Of a stretch of DNA of 64,000 nt, positions 25,193-33,915 are shown one piece after another; within the stretch, counting starts at the first letter, position 1; each line of letters opens with the position of its first letter. The notes beneath the pieces are model-generated. The model saw only the letters and a program-made list of their open reading frames with translations, was not told where the DNA came from and did no database searches. The DNA is taken from assembly GCA_040222995.1 (NCBI GenBank), contig JAVKBW010000039.1, positions 1 through 64,000 of the forward strand, given 5' to 3'. Origin of the DNA: JAVKBW01 sp040222995. GTDB lineage: Bacteria; Pseudomonadota; Alphaproteobacteria; UBA8366; Aestuariispiraceae. The position numbers and the translations under genes are program-made.

Positions 25193-25996
25193 ATGAGCCC
25201 ATCCGAACGTTTTTCCATACTGCGTGCCACGGAACGCATCTGGGCCGTCGCCGGAATCCATGGCGAGGCACAGAAGCTGGCCGCCCTGCATGACGAAATC
25301 GCCCTGGACCTGGAGTTCGGCGACCGCGTGGTCTATCTGGGCAACTATTTCGGCCACGGGCCGGAACCGTTGGAAACGCTGGAAGAGCTTTTGCGATTCC
25401 GGTCCTGGTTTCTGGCCCATCCGCCCTATCAGCATCCGGACGATCTTGTGTTCCTGCGCGGCGCACAGGAAGAAATGCTGTGGAAACTGATGCAGCTTCA
25501 ATTCGCACCGGACCCGCCCGCGGTGCTGGACTGGATGGTGGAACGCGGCATCGGGACCATCCTGTCGGGACTGGGGTTCGATGTGGCGGACGGCCGCAAA
25601 CGCGCGTCAGAAGGCACACTGGCGCTGACTTACTGGACCAACCGCATTCGGGAAATGACGCATTCGCTGCCCGGCTATGACGCGCTGTTCTCGTCGCTGA
25701 AACGCGCAGCCTATACCGACGACGGGTCGGTCCTGTTCGTCCATACCGGGCTGGACACATCGAAACCGCTGGCACGTCAGGCCGATGCCTTCTGGTGGGC
25801 GGCCAACAGCTTTGCTGAAATCGACACGCCCTATCGTGGGTTTCAGAAGATTGTGCGCGGGTATGACCCCGACCATGCCGGGTTCCTGGAAGGGGAATAT
25901 ACCCTGTCCATCGACGGCGGCGCCGGATTCGGCGGTACGCTGAACGGCGTCCTGTTATCACAATCCGGTGAACTGTTGAGAGAAATATCCATATAG
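25193..25996 (+). CDS. Metallophosphoesterase-like protein with degenerate active site
   Basis: A 267-residue protein with the overall layout of PPP-type phosphatases (ApaH/PrpA-like) but eroded metal-binding motifs. GDxHG appears as AGIHG (20-24), GDxxDRG as GNYFGHG (50-56), and GNHE as GAQE (90-93); only H23 and a later FVHTGL histidine remain. The GHT motif is replaced by GYDPDH. The length and folding pattern are otherwise intact, so it is probably a binding or regulatory protein rather than an active phosphatase. It lies between carD and rpoH on the same strand. Confidence 0.75.
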   Translation: MSPSERFSILRATERIWAVAGIHGEAQKLAALHDEIALDLEFGDRVVYLGNYFGHGPEPLETLEELLRFRSWFLAHPPYQHPDDLVFLRGAQEEMLWKLMQLQFAPDPPAVLDWMVERGIGTILSGLGFDVADGRKRASEGTLALTYWTNRIREMTHSLPGYDALFSSLKRAAYTDDGSVLFVHTGLDTSKPLARQADAFWWAANSFAEIDTPYRGFQKIVRGYDPDHAGFLEGEYTLSIDGGAGFGGTLNGVLLSQSGELLREISI

Positions 25997-26078
25997 TTCA
26001 ATTATCTGTGCTGTTTCTTGTATTTAATCCATTCCGGAATAGGTCTTATCCACCCCCCTAGGTCTTAAAAATCACACA

Positions 26079-26097
26079 ATCAGGGTTTAATCCTGAT
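26079..26097. repeat. Small inverted repeat upstream of rpoH
   Basis: ATCAGG and CCTGAT separated by 7 AT-rich bases, 88 bp before the rpoH start. It could be a protein-binding site or a weak leader hairpin. Short arms make chance likely. Confidence 0.3.
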
Positions 26098-26184
26098 CCA
26101 TGTGGTCTGCGCTGCCGTATCAAAAGTAACGATCGAAAAATCGGCATTCGTGACACGCAAGATTTGAATAGGAAGGGGCATCTC

Positions 26185-27069
26185 ATGGCATATCTGGACA
26201 ATCCGGCAACGCAACGCGCAAACGTTCGCTTCATCCGCGCATCCATGAAACAGCCGCTTCTGACGCGCGAACGCGAAATGCACCTGGCCCGGTTGTGGCG
26301 GGAAAACGAAGACGAAGACGCGCTGCACGAACTCGTTTCCAGCTATACGCGCCTGGTCATCAGCATGGCCGGGAAATTCCGAAATTACGGTCTGCCGATG
26401 GGCGACCTGGTGCAGGAAGGCAATATCGGCCTGATGCAGGCCGCGGCCCGGTTCGAACCGGAACGCGACGTGCGCTTTTCGACCTATGCCAGCTGGTGGA
26501 TCCGGTCCGCCATGCAGGATTACGTCCTGCGGAACTGGTCGATCGTGCGCACCGGTACGACCGCGGCGCAGAAATCCCTGTTCTTCAACCTGCGCCGGCT
26601 GCGGGCGAAGATCGCCGATGCGTCTGCAACTCAATTGAGCCCGGAACAGCGCGACCAGATCGCCGAAGAATTGCGGGTGAACACATCCGACGTCGAATCC
26701 ATGGAAAGCCGTCTTTCGGCATCCGACCAGTCATTGAACGCCCGCGTCGGCGAGGACGGGGAAGAAGAATGGATCGGCTTCCTGAAGGATGATGGCCCCA
26801 GCCCGGAAGAGGTCGTGATCGGCCTGAAGGATGCAGAAAGCCGGTCCCGCTGGCTGCGCGAGGCGATCGGCGAATTGAGCGAACGCGAACAGACGATTAT
26901 CCGCCGCCGCCGCATGGTCGACGACGGCGCGACGCTGGAAGAACTGGGCAAGGTCCTGGGCGTCAGCAAGGAACGGGTGCGCCAGCTGGAACACCGCGCG
27001 CTTCAGAAACTGAAGGTTTCCATCGCAAAACGCGTCGGCGACCCGACGGACCTGATGGTGGAAGCCTGA
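26185..27069 (+). CDS. rpoH: RNA polymerase heat-shock sigma factor RpoH
   Basis: Sigma-32-type factor of 294 residues. Region 2 includes NYGLPMGDLVQEGNIGLMQAA and RFSTYASWWIRSAMQDYVLR (each quoted in part). The RpoH box QKSLFFNLRRLR, specific to heat-shock sigmas, is near residue 130. Region 4 has LGVSKERVRQLEHRALQKL. GGAAGGGG seven bases before ATG supports the start. The 188-bp upstream region carries an ATCAGG/CCTGAT dyad and a CCTAGG. Alphaproteobacteria often have several RpoH paralogues; which one this is cannot be told. Confidence 0.94.
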   Translation: MAYLDNPATQRANVRFIRASMKQPLLTREREMHLARLWRENEDEDALHELVSSYTRLVISMAGKFRNYGLPMGDLVQEGNIGLMQAAARFEPERDVRFSTYASWWIRSAMQDYVLRNWSIVRTGTTAAQKSLFFNLRRLRAKIADASATQLSPEQRDQIAEELRVNTSDVESMESRLSASDQSLNARVGEDGEEEWIGFLKDDGPSPEEVVIGLKDAESRSRWLREAIGELSEREQTIIRRRRMVDDGATLEELGKVLGVSKERVRQLEHRALQKLKVSIAKRVGDPTDLMVEA

Positions 27070-27081
27070 CCCTTCCTTCCG

Positions 27082-27918
27082 TCACAATCCCTCTATCTGA
27101 ACGGCCTCTTCGATTTCCATGAAGGGGCCGTTCCAGTGTCGGACCCAGCCGCGCAACGTCAGGGCACGGCCTTCGAAATCTTCAACCTCTACCGCCCGTT
27201 GGGCGCGGCGCGACAGCCCCGCGGTGAAGTCGTCGCGCCAGTCGTCCCCGAATTCCAGATGCAGGCGGTCGCCGATACGGGACTGCCGCCGGGCGGCACC
27301 GGCAACGATTTCGAACCGGTCCGTCCCGCCGCCATAGGCCGCAGCATCATGGACCGCGAAATAGCCGTCCCCCCCGAAACCGGATCGCCAGAAACCGGCG
27401 CCCCAGAAACCGGCGCGCCCGTCCCGTGCCGCGCGTTCCGCAGCCAGAAGCGGCGCCACTTCCGCCGGCGTCGCGCCCGGTTCCGGAAAGACGCGCGTCA
27501 TTCCCAGCAGGACCGTTTCCGTCGCCACATCCCGTCCGTCGATCGCGACAGACCCGCGCCAGCGGCCATGCCGGTCCTGCCCCGGGACAGCCAAGTCGAC
27601 CCGCACTTCCCGGCCCAGTGCAAGGTCCGCCAATGCCCGCGCCGCAAGGCGCACCGGCGTCAGATCCTCCATCGGTTCATGGCGGTCCGGACCCGGCGGC
27701 AGGATATGCGGCAGGATGATGTCCGCGCCGTCACCGGTCCTGAGCGTCCTTCCGTCGGGAACGGCGGCAATGCGCGCCAGGAAACTGGACGGGCCTTCGG
27801 GCGACGCGGCATGGCCGGCACGAAAGTTCATGGCAAACGCACCGGCAAGACCGCCCGCGACAAAAGTGCGGCGCGACAATCGGCTTTGCCTAACCAGACC
27901 ATCCCGGTAATACTGCAT
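27082..27918 (-). CDS. Exported thermonuclease-like protein, degenerate
   Basis: A 278-residue protein. The N-terminus has a Tat-like signal, SRRTFVAGGLAGAF, at residues 15-28, with cleavage expected after GHA (residues 35-37). The following domain has the order of a staphylococcal-nuclease-like fold (VPDGRTLRTGDG, then LAARALADLALGREVRV and a DGRAGFW segment), but VxDGDT has become VPDGRT and the RLxGIDxPE region is ILPHILPP, so the catalytic Arg/Glu set appears lost. The remaining 100 residues look like a second OB-like domain. It probably binds a ligand in the periplasm. It converges on rpoH with a 12-bp gap. Confidence 0.65.
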   Translation of the reverse strand: MQYYRDGLVRQSRLSRRTFVAGGLAGAFAMNFRAGHAASPEGPSSFLARIAAVPDGRTLRTGDGADIILPHILPPGPDRHEPMEDLTPVRLAARALADLALGREVRVDLAVPGQDRHGRWRGSVAIDGRDVATETVLLGMTRVFPEPGATPAEVAPLLAAERAARDGRAGFWGAGFWRSGFGGDGYFAVHDAAAYGGGTDRFEIVAGAARRQSRIGDRLHLEFGDDWRDDFTAGLSRRAQRAVEVEDFEGRALTLRGWVRHWNGPFMEIEEAVQIEGL

Positions 27919-27969
27919 CGCAGCAACCGCCTTCCTTCGTCCAGATCAGCGGCAGATTCGTAACACCCC

Positions 27970-28914
27970 ATGGCACGCGACAGGCTTTACCCAGCGATAG
28001 AACCGCGCGAAAGCGGATATATGGAGGTCGAAGCACCTCATAGTATCTATTGGGAAGAGTGCGGCAACCCGGACGGGATTCCCGTCTGTTTCCTGCATGG
28101 CGGCCCCGGCGCGGGCACAACGCCCGGTCACCGGCGGTTTTTCGACCCGGACAGTTTCCGCATCGTCCTGCACGACCAGCGCGGCGCGGGCCGGTCCCGC
28201 CCGCTGGCGGAAGTGCGCAACAACGACACATGGCGGCTGATTTCGGATATCGAAGCCCTGCGCCGGAAACTGGAAATCGACGACTGGATCGTCTTCGGCG
28301 GGTCCTGGGGGTCCAGCCTGGCGCTTGCCTATGCACAGGCGCATCCGGACCGCGTGCGGGCCCTGGTCCTGCGGGGCATCTTTCTGGGCCGACGGTCGGA
28401 AGTGGACTGGTTCCTGTACGGTATGGGCCATTTCTTTCCGGAAGAATATGCCCGGTTCTTGCACCACCTGACGGAGGAGGAACGCGCCGACCCGCTGGAA
28501 TCCTATTGGGCGCGTCTGGAAAACCCGGACGAGGCGGTGCACGGCCCCGCGGCAGAAGCGTGGAGCCGCTTCGAAGCCGTCTGTTCGACCCTGAAACCCA
28601 ATACCAGCAGTGTCCGGTCCGTCGGGTTCAAGGACGCGGCCCTGCCGCTTGCCCGGCTGGAGGCGCATTATTTCCGCAACAGCCTGTTCCTGCGTGAAAA
28701 CCAGCTTCTGGACGAATGCGACCGCATCCGGGACATTCCCGGCACCATCGTCCAGGGACGCTATGACGTCGTCTGCCCGCCGCGATCCGCCTATGACCTG
28801 ACGAAGGCATGGCCCGGCCGGAAACTGCAGATCGTCGACGATGCTGGACATTCCGCGATGGAACCGGGCATCATCGCCGCCCTGGTGAACGCCATGGACG
28901 CGTTGAGGGGGTAA
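27970..28914 (+). CDS. pip: Prolyl aminopeptidase
   Basis: Removes N-terminal proline from peptides; cytosolic alpha/beta-hydrolase of 314 residues. HGGPGAGTTPGHRRFFDP holds the oxyanion region, the nucleophile serine is in GGSWGSSLAL near residue 112, the acid is in QGRYDVVCPP, and the His is in DAGHSAMEPG. The cap domain is of the size typical for this family. It is divergent from the nuclease-like gene with a 51-bp gap and precedes two small genes on the same strand. Confidence 0.95.
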   Translation: MARDRLYPAIEPRESGYMEVEAPHSIYWEECGNPDGIPVCFLHGGPGAGTTPGHRRFFDPDSFRIVLHDQRGAGRSRPLAEVRNNDTWRLISDIEALRRKLEIDDWIVFGGSWGSSLALAYAQAHPDRVRALVLRGIFLGRRSEVDWFLYGMGHFFPEEYARFLHHLTEEERADPLESYWARLENPDEAVHGPAAEAWSRFEAVCSTLKPNTSSVRSVGFKDAALPLARLEAHYFRNSLFLRENQLLDECDRIRDIPGTIVQGRYDVVCPPRSAYDLTKAWPGRKLQIVDDAGHSAMEPGIIAALVNAMDALRG

Positions 28915-28933
28915 GGAAAGGATACCGGCGCCG

Positions 28934-29143
28934 ATGGCCGTCGACAAAATCGCCCTGATCTTTGTGATCGTCGCCGCCCTTGCCTATGCCGGAATCTGGC
29001 TGGGCGGCATCATCGTCGTCGGCGGGTGGCTGGCCATCATCATCCTGATCCCGGTCTGCGTCGTCGCCTATATCCTGGGCCGCGTCATCAGCCAGCGCCT
29101 GGGCAACAAGGAAGACGACCATTACGACCGGATCGACCGGTAA
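28934..29143 (+). CDS. Small two-helix membrane protein
   Basis: A 69-residue protein of unknown role. Residues about 6-25 and 28-50 are hydrophobic and form two transmembrane helices with a Gly-rich turn (WLGGIIVVGGW); the C-terminal 18 residues are charged and would face the cytosol. It lies 19 bp after pip and 28 bp before the YbjQ-like gene, so it is probably cotranscribed. Composition matches the neighbouring genes. Confidence 0.7.
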   Translation: MAVDKIALIFVIVAALAYAGIWLGGIIVVGGWLAIIILIPVCVVAYILGRVISQRLGNKEDDHYDRIDR

Positions 29144-29171
29144 CAGTCCGACGGATCGGGAAGGGGACGCC

Positions 29172-29495
29172 ATGATCATCACGACGACGGAAACGGTGGA
29201 AGGTTACGAAATCGCGCGCACCATCGGGCTGGTGCGCGGCAATGTGGTGCGCACAAAACATATCGGCACGGACTTCATCGCCGCCTTCCGCAATCTGGTG
29301 GGGGGCGAAATCCCCGAATATACCTCCATGATCGCGGGCGCGCGCGAACAGGCGCTGGCCCGCATGATCGAAGAAGCCGAAGGCGTCGGTGCCAACGGCA
29401 TCATCTGCGTGCGCTTCACGACATCGATGATCATGCACAAGGCGGCGGAACTGCTGACGTTCGGCACGGCGGTGGAACTGCGCCCGAAAGGGTAA
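29172..29495 (+). CDS. YbjQ/UPF0145 family protein
   Basis: A 107-residue protein recognised as the YbjQ (UPF0145) family. GLVRGNVVRTKHIGTD and the MIEEAEGVGANGIICVRF region (two segments) are the family core. Members form ring-like oligomers and are annotated as putative heavy-metal-binding, with no proven role. No signal peptide. It converges with the MATE transporter gene, 7 bp apart. Confidence 0.9.
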   Translation: MIITTTETVEGYEIARTIGLVRGNVVRTKHIGTDFIAAFRNLVGGEIPEYTSMIAGAREQALARMIEEAEGVGANGIICVRFTTSMIMHKAAELLTFGTAVELRPKG

Positions 29496-29502
29496 TCCAA
29501 CC

Positions 29503-30909
29503 CTAGCGCAGATCCCCTGTCCGCGTTCCCGCCCGGGCGCAGATCCAGATCCAGCGTGCGCACAGGATGACCGCCGCGACGCCGCTGGCCAGCAGCACCG
29601 CCTGATAAAGGCCGACCGCGCCGCCGTCCATCGCCACACCCACGACATAGGCCGCGGGTATCATCACCACGATGAACCCCAGGAAATTCAGGAAGGTCGG
29701 GACCCAGGCGTCGTTCGACGCCCGCAGGGCGTTCGCCAGCGTGAATTGCGCGCCGTCCAGCATGATGGCGAAACCGACGACCACGGTCGCAGGCATCATC
29801 ACCGACAGAAGAACCGGGTCGTCGATGCGATAAAGCGTCGACATGGTCTGACCCGGCGCCAGGATCAGAAGCGCCGCCAGCGGCGACAGGCCGGCGACGA
29901 CCCAGAATCCGCCGGTCCACCCGGCCAGCGTCCGGTCCGGCCAGTCGCGCCGCCCGTGGGCGACGCCGACACGGACGGCCGTCGCGTTCGCGATACCAAG
30001 GGAGACCATGAAGGTCATGGCCAGAAGGTTCATATTGACCGTGAAGGACGCCAGCTGTTCCGTCGACATCCAGCCGGCAAAAATATGCATAACGTGATAA
30101 GCCCCGCTTTCGGACGCATAGGCCGCACCCGACGCATAGCCGTGACGGCGGATCGGCGCACCGCCGCGCAACCAGCCCGGTGCCGGCCGCTGCCGGATGC
30201 CCCAGTCGTTGCGCCCGCCCAGATACCAGACCGCACCGACGACAAAGACCATCATGCCGGTCCGGCAGATCGTCGTCGCCAGCGCCGCCCCGTCGGCGCC
30301 GGACACGCCCATGCCGCCGTCGATCAGCCACAGGTTTAGGAAGATGTTGGCGATGTTCGCGGCCCAGACGGCAATCATCCCCGGCAGCGGCTTTCCCATC
30401 GCTTCCAGATAGAAGTTGCTTGCGACATACAGCGTCATGGGGATGAGCCCCAGTCCCTGAATGCGCGTTACATCCGCGCTGATGGCGGCCAGACGGTCCG
30501 GCTGACCCACCGCCAGGAAATAGGTTTCCGACACCTGCGTGGCGCACAGGCCGACCGCACCCAGGATCGCCGCATAGGGCAGCACCCTGCGCCAGACCTG
30601 GCCGGTTTCGGTCAACCGTCCCTCCCCCCGCAGGTGGCTGGTTTCCACGACGGTCCCGAACAGAAGTCCGATGCAAAGGACCAGCAGAACGACGAAGGCG
30701 GACGTGCCCAGGCCATAGCGCGCAACCTCTTCCGCGCCGAGCGGGCCCAACATGACCGTATCGACCAGCGCCAGGGTCAGGATGCCCGCCCGGCTGACGA
30801 CGACCGGCGTGGCCAGCCGCGCCAGTTCCGCCGAATGCCGGCGGAAGCGCGCAAAAAACCAGGACCAGCCTTCTTCGCGAACGGACGGGTGGGGAGTATC
30901 GCAAGTCAT
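29503..30909 (-). CDS. MATE-family efflux transporter
   Basis: A 468-residue inner-membrane protein with about twelve helices in two MatE repeats. LATPVVVSRAGILTLALVDTVMLG is the first helix zone (residues 33-56), and the second repeat begins near residue 245. MATE pumps expel cationic drugs or organic compounds using sodium or proton gradients. The N-terminal 30 residues are charged and cytosolic. It is divergent from rlmJ with an 88-bp spacer. Confidence 0.9.
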   Translation of the reverse strand: MTCDTPHPSVREEGWSWFFARFRRHSAELARLATPVVVSRAGILTLALVDTVMLGPLGAEEVARYGLGTSAFVVLLVLCIGLLFGTVVETSHLRGEGRLTETGQVWRRVLPYAAILGAVGLCATQVSETYFLAVGQPDRLAAISADVTRIQGLGLIPMTLYVASNFYLEAMGKPLPGMIAVWAANIANIFLNLWLIDGGMGVSGADGAALATTICRTGMMVFVVGAVWYLGGRNDWGIRQRPAPGWLRGGAPIRRHGYASGAAYASESGAYHVMHIFAGWMSTEQLASFTVNMNLLAMTFMVSLGIANATAVRVGVAHGRRDWPDRTLAGWTGGFWVVAGLSPLAALLILAPGQTMSTLYRIDDPVLLSVMMPATVVVGFAIMLDGAQFTLANALRASNDAWVPTFLNFLGFIVVMIPAAYVVGVAMDGGAVGLYQAVLLASGVAAVILCARWIWICARAGTRTGDLR

Positions 30910-30997
30910 CGATGTCTCTTCGCCGCAAAGCGCCGGACTTGCAAGCCCGGATGGGATGCGACAAGGGATAGGTCCGACCGACGGGAGTATCTTTAAA

Positions 30998-31762
30998 ATT
31001 CTGTCCTATCTGCACAGCTTTCACGCCGGGAACCTGGCCGACCTGCACAAGCACGCCGCGCTGGCACGCCTTCTTGTGCACATGACCGCAAAGCCGCGAG
31101 CCATCAGCTATCTGGAAAGCCATGCGGGGCGCGGTCTGTACGACCTTTCGGGGCCGGAAGCGGAAAAGACCGCGGAAGCGGCAGAAGGCATCCTGGCGCA
31201 GGCGGATGAAGCGGACGGCACATCCCTGCCCGCCCCCTATGCGGCGGCGGTGGCGGCCGTCCGGGCACGGTACGGCCCGAATTTCTATCCGGGATCCCCC
31301 TGGATCGCACGGCATATCCTGCGCGACCAGGATGTCCTGCATCTGATGGAACTGCATCCGGCGGAATTCCCGGCGCTGAAACGGAACCTGCGGGCGGACA
31401 ACGTGCATTGCCACCGCCGCGACGGGCTGGAAGGGCTGCTGGCGCTGTCGCCGCCGACGCCGCGGCGCGGGCTGGTCCTGATCGACCCGTCCTATGAGGT
31501 GAAGGATGATTATGCCCGTGTCGCCGCAACGGTCGCGGCGCTGTACCGGAAATGGCCGCAGGCGGTCACCCTGATCTGGTACCCGATCCTGCGCGACGGA
31601 CGCCATGAAACGATGGTCGACCGGATCCTGGCGGCCGATCCGCCCGATCCTGTGCGGGACGAAGTATCCTTTCCGGACCCGGAAAATCGGCGCGGGATGA
31701 CCGGCAGCGGCCTGCTGCTGATCGGCTGTCCCTTCGGATTTCGGCTGAACGAAGCGGAATAA
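30998..31762 (+). CDS. rlmJ: 23S rRNA (adenine-2030-N6)-methyltransferase RlmJ
   Basis: Methylates A2030 of 23S rRNA. The family N-terminus MLSYRHxFHAGNxADxLKH is seen here as ILSYLHSFHAGNLADLHKH, so the protein appears to start with the ATT codon at 30998, with GGGAG ten bases upstream. The alternative is ATG at 30956, adding 14 residues of unconserved sequence. YLESHAGRGLYDL binds SAM, and the catalytic motif is IDPSYEVKDDY (DPPYE in E. coli). The length, 254 residues from ATT, is slightly shorter than E. coli RlmJ. Confidence 0.88.
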   Translation: MLSYLHSFHAGNLADLHKHAALARLLVHMTAKPRAISYLESHAGRGLYDLSGPEAEKTAEAAEGILAQADEADGTSLPAPYAAAVAAVRARYGPNFYPGSPWIARHILRDQDVLHLMELHPAEFPALKRNLRADNVHCHRRDGLEGLLALSPPTPRRGLVLIDPSYEVKDDYARVAATVAALYRKWPQAVTLIWYPILRDGRHETMVDRILAADPPDPVRDEVSFPDPENRRGMTGSGLLLIGCPFGFRLNEAE

Positions 31763-31768
31763 CGCGCG

Positions 31769-32755
31769 TCAGAACATCGTATCGACGACTCGGTCCGGCG
31801 GATTGTGACCGTCCACCCAGGTCTTGATGTTGATGATGACGCGTTCGCCCATCGCGATGCGGCCTTCGATCGTCGCGGACCCCATATGCGGCAACAGGAC
31901 CACGTTCTTCAGCTTCATCAGCTTCGGATTGACCGCCGGTTCGTTTTCATAGACGTCCAGTCCCGCACCCGAAATCTGCCCCTGGGACAGCGCCTTGACC
32001 AAAGCGGCCTCGTCAATCACCTCCCCGCGGGACGTATTCACCACATAGGCGTGGCTTTTCATCAGGCCCAGTCGGCGCGCGTTCAACAGGTGATAGGTCG
32101 CCGGCGTGTGCGGACAGTTGATCGACAATATGTCCATATGGGCGATCATCTGGTCCAGTGACGACCAGTAGGTCGCTTCCAGCGAATCTTCCAGATCTTC
32201 CGGCACCCGGTTGCGGTTGTGGTAATGCACCGACAGGCCGAAGCCCCGCGCCCGGCGGGCGACGGCGGTCCCGATACGGCCCATGCCGATGATGCCCAGC
32301 CGCTTGCCCCAGATGCGATGGCCCAGCATGCCGGTCGGGCTCCACCCCGTCCATTCGCCGTCGCGGACCAGCTGTTCGCCTTCCACCAGACGGCGCGGCA
32401 CCGCCAGGATCAGCGCCATGGTCATGTCGGCCGTGTCTTCGGTCAGGACGTCCGGCGTGTTGCTGACGATGATGCCGGCCTTCCGGGCGGCCGGAAAATC
32501 GATATGGTCGACCCCGGTCCCGAAACTGGCGATCATTTTCAGCGACCCGTTCGCCGCATCGATCACTTCACGGTCGATCCGGTCGGTCACCGTCGGCACA
32601 AGGACTTCCGCGCGTCCGACGGCATCCAGCATCTGGTCGCGGGTAAAGGCCTCATCCCCCAGATTCAGTTCGCAGTCGAACAGTTCCATCATCCGGGTTT
32701 CGATGATGTCCGGCAGTTTCCGGGTCACGATGACCTTTGGCTTCCTGTGGGTCAT
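31769..32755 (-). CDS. gyaR: D-isomer 2-hydroxyacid dehydrogenase (glyoxylate reductase type)
   Basis: A 328-residue NAD(P)-dependent enzyme reducing glyoxylate or hydroxypyruvate. GIIGMGRIGTAVARRARG is the dinucleotide loop near residue 155. Catalytic residues are the Arg of NTSRGEVIDE, the Glu of DVYENEPAVNP and the His of LLPHMGSAT. MIASFGTGVDHIDFPAA marks the substrate domain. It is divergent from the SH3-domain gene, with an AT-rich 167-bp intergenic region that must carry both promoters. Confidence 0.9.
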   Translation of the reverse strand: MTHRKPKVIVTRKLPDIIETRMMELFDCELNLGDEAFTRDQMLDAVGRAEVLVPTVTDRIDREVIDAANGSLKMIASFGTGVDHIDFPAARKAGIIVSNTPDVLTEDTADMTMALILAVPRRLVEGEQLVRDGEWTGWSPTGMLGHRIWGKRLGIIGMGRIGTAVARRARGFGLSVHYHNRNRVPEDLEDSLEATYWSSLDQMIAHMDILSINCPHTPATYHLLNARRLGLMKSHAYVVNTSRGEVIDEAALVKALSQGQISGAGLDVYENEPAVNPKLMKLKNVVLLPHMGSATIEGRIAMGERVIINIKTWVDGHNPPDRVVDTMF

Positions 32756-32922
32756 GGGTTTCCTCGCCCTGATCGGCGCCCTGATCCTTCTGGCGCCGTT
32801 TTTTCCCGTATCCGGTCGGTTTGACGCAGCCCCGCACGGGACCGCAACGCTTTTATTATAGAAGAATCAAGCTATAGAAAACCGATACTGCGGCATCCCG
32901 CATGCATAAAGAGTGCTTGCCA

Positions 32923-33414
32923 ATGCGTACCGTCCTTTCCGCCCTACTGGCCGCCGCGCTGTTGTGGTGCGCACCGGCGTCCGCACAGTCGGACGACGCC
33001 AGCGGTCTTGCGGTGCCGCGCATGGTGTCCGTGAAATCGGCGGAAGCGAACGTGCGCACCGGCCCCGGCGTCGATTACCCGATCCGCTGGGTCTATCGCA
33101 GACTGGGCGCGCCGGTCGAAGTCATCGCGGAATTCGAAAACTGGCGGAAAATCCGCGATTGGGAAGGCGACGAGGGCTGGGTCCATTTCGCCCTGTTGAG
33201 CAGCCGCCAGTCGGTGATCGTCACCGTAGCAGAAACCACGCTGCGTCAGTTGGCGGCCGACGCGGCGCCCGCCGTCGCCCGGTTGGCACAGGGCATGGTC
33301 GCGCGCGTCGAACGGTGCGAACCCGACTGGTGCGAAGTCAGCGTCAACGGCTATGACGGCTGGGTGCGGCGCACCGACGTCTGGGGATCGCAGACCGGCG
33401 AACCCGCCGGCTAA
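32923..33414 (+). CDS. Exported SH3-domain protein
   Basis: A 163-residue periplasmic protein. The signal peptide is MRTVLSALLAAALLWCAPASA, with cleavage predicted before QSDD. Two bacterial SH3 repeats follow: residues about 40-90 (ANVRTGPGVDYPIRWVYRRL, DEGWVHFALL) and 100-155 (DWCEVSVNGYDGWVRRTDVWG). SH3b domains usually bind peptidoglycan or proteins in the envelope. An ATG seven codons upstream (32902) is possible, but the shorter form gives a cleaner signal. Its stop overlaps the stop of the convergent YkgJ gene by 4 bp. Confidence 0.85.
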   Translation: MRTVLSALLAAALLWCAPASAQSDDASGLAVPRMVSVKSAEANVRTGPGVDYPIRWVYRRLGAPVEVIAEFENWRKIRDWEGDEGWVHFALLSSRQSVIVTVAETTLRQLAADAAPAVARLAQGMVARVERCEPDWCEVSVNGYDGWVRRTDVWGSQTGEPAG

Positions 33415-33914
33415 AGGTCCCGAACGTAGGCATCCAGGACGATTCCGGCGGCCGTGCGCTGTTCGGTCGTCACGATTTCCTGATCGTCCCGCACTTCCCC
33501 CAAATGCACGTCCCGGTCCGGGAACACGACATATTTGGACTTTCCGACCGACACGATGACCTGTTCGCGGCGCGCGGCGGCGGACTGCGCCCAGTCCCGC
33601 AGGCGGGACCGGAACGGTTCCTTGCGCCAGGCGTCGGGCCGGTTCGGGTCGACATAGACGGTCAGCCGGTCCCCCGCCTGATTGAACACCAGCATCATCT
33701 TTGACCGGCTGGGCTTCCAGCGGTCATCCAGCGCGGGGTCCAGGATGTACTGGCAATAAAAGTCCGCGCATTCCCGGGGCCGGTCTTCGTAGATGTCGCA
33801 GCTGCGCCTGGTCGAACAGTTGACGCACCAGTGCCCGCGCGGTTTCCCCAGGGCTTCGATCCCCAGAAGGAAACAGCACATCGCGCACCCGTCGCAGGAT
33901 TTATCCGCCCCCAT
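33411..33914 (-). CDS. YkgJ-family cysteine cluster protein
   Basis: A 167-residue protein with an N-terminal cysteine cluster, CDGCAMCC at residues 7-14, then HWCVNCSTRRSCDIY and RECADFYCQY. The family (UPF0153/YkgJ) is thought to bind zinc or an Fe-S cluster; no enzymatic role is established. The second half lacks cysteines and is of a conserved alphaproteobacterial type. ATG at 33914 is preferred; a GTG three codons upstream lies inside a tandem repeat. Confidence 0.85.
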   Translation of the reverse strand: MGADKSCDGCAMCCFLLGIEALGKPRGHWCVNCSTRRSCDIYEDRPRECADFYCQYILDPALDDRWKPSRSKMMLVFNQAGDRLTVYVDPNRPDAWRKEPFRSRLRDWAQSAAARREQVIVSVGKSKYVVFPDRDVHLGEVRDDQEIVTTEQRTAAGIVLDAYVRDL

Positions 33915-33915
33915 T

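Noticed and set aside
29204..31606. An 800-codon open frame on the minus strand across ybjQ, the MATE gene and rlmJ
   Set aside because: It overlaps three conserved genes in other frames and has shadow-type composition.
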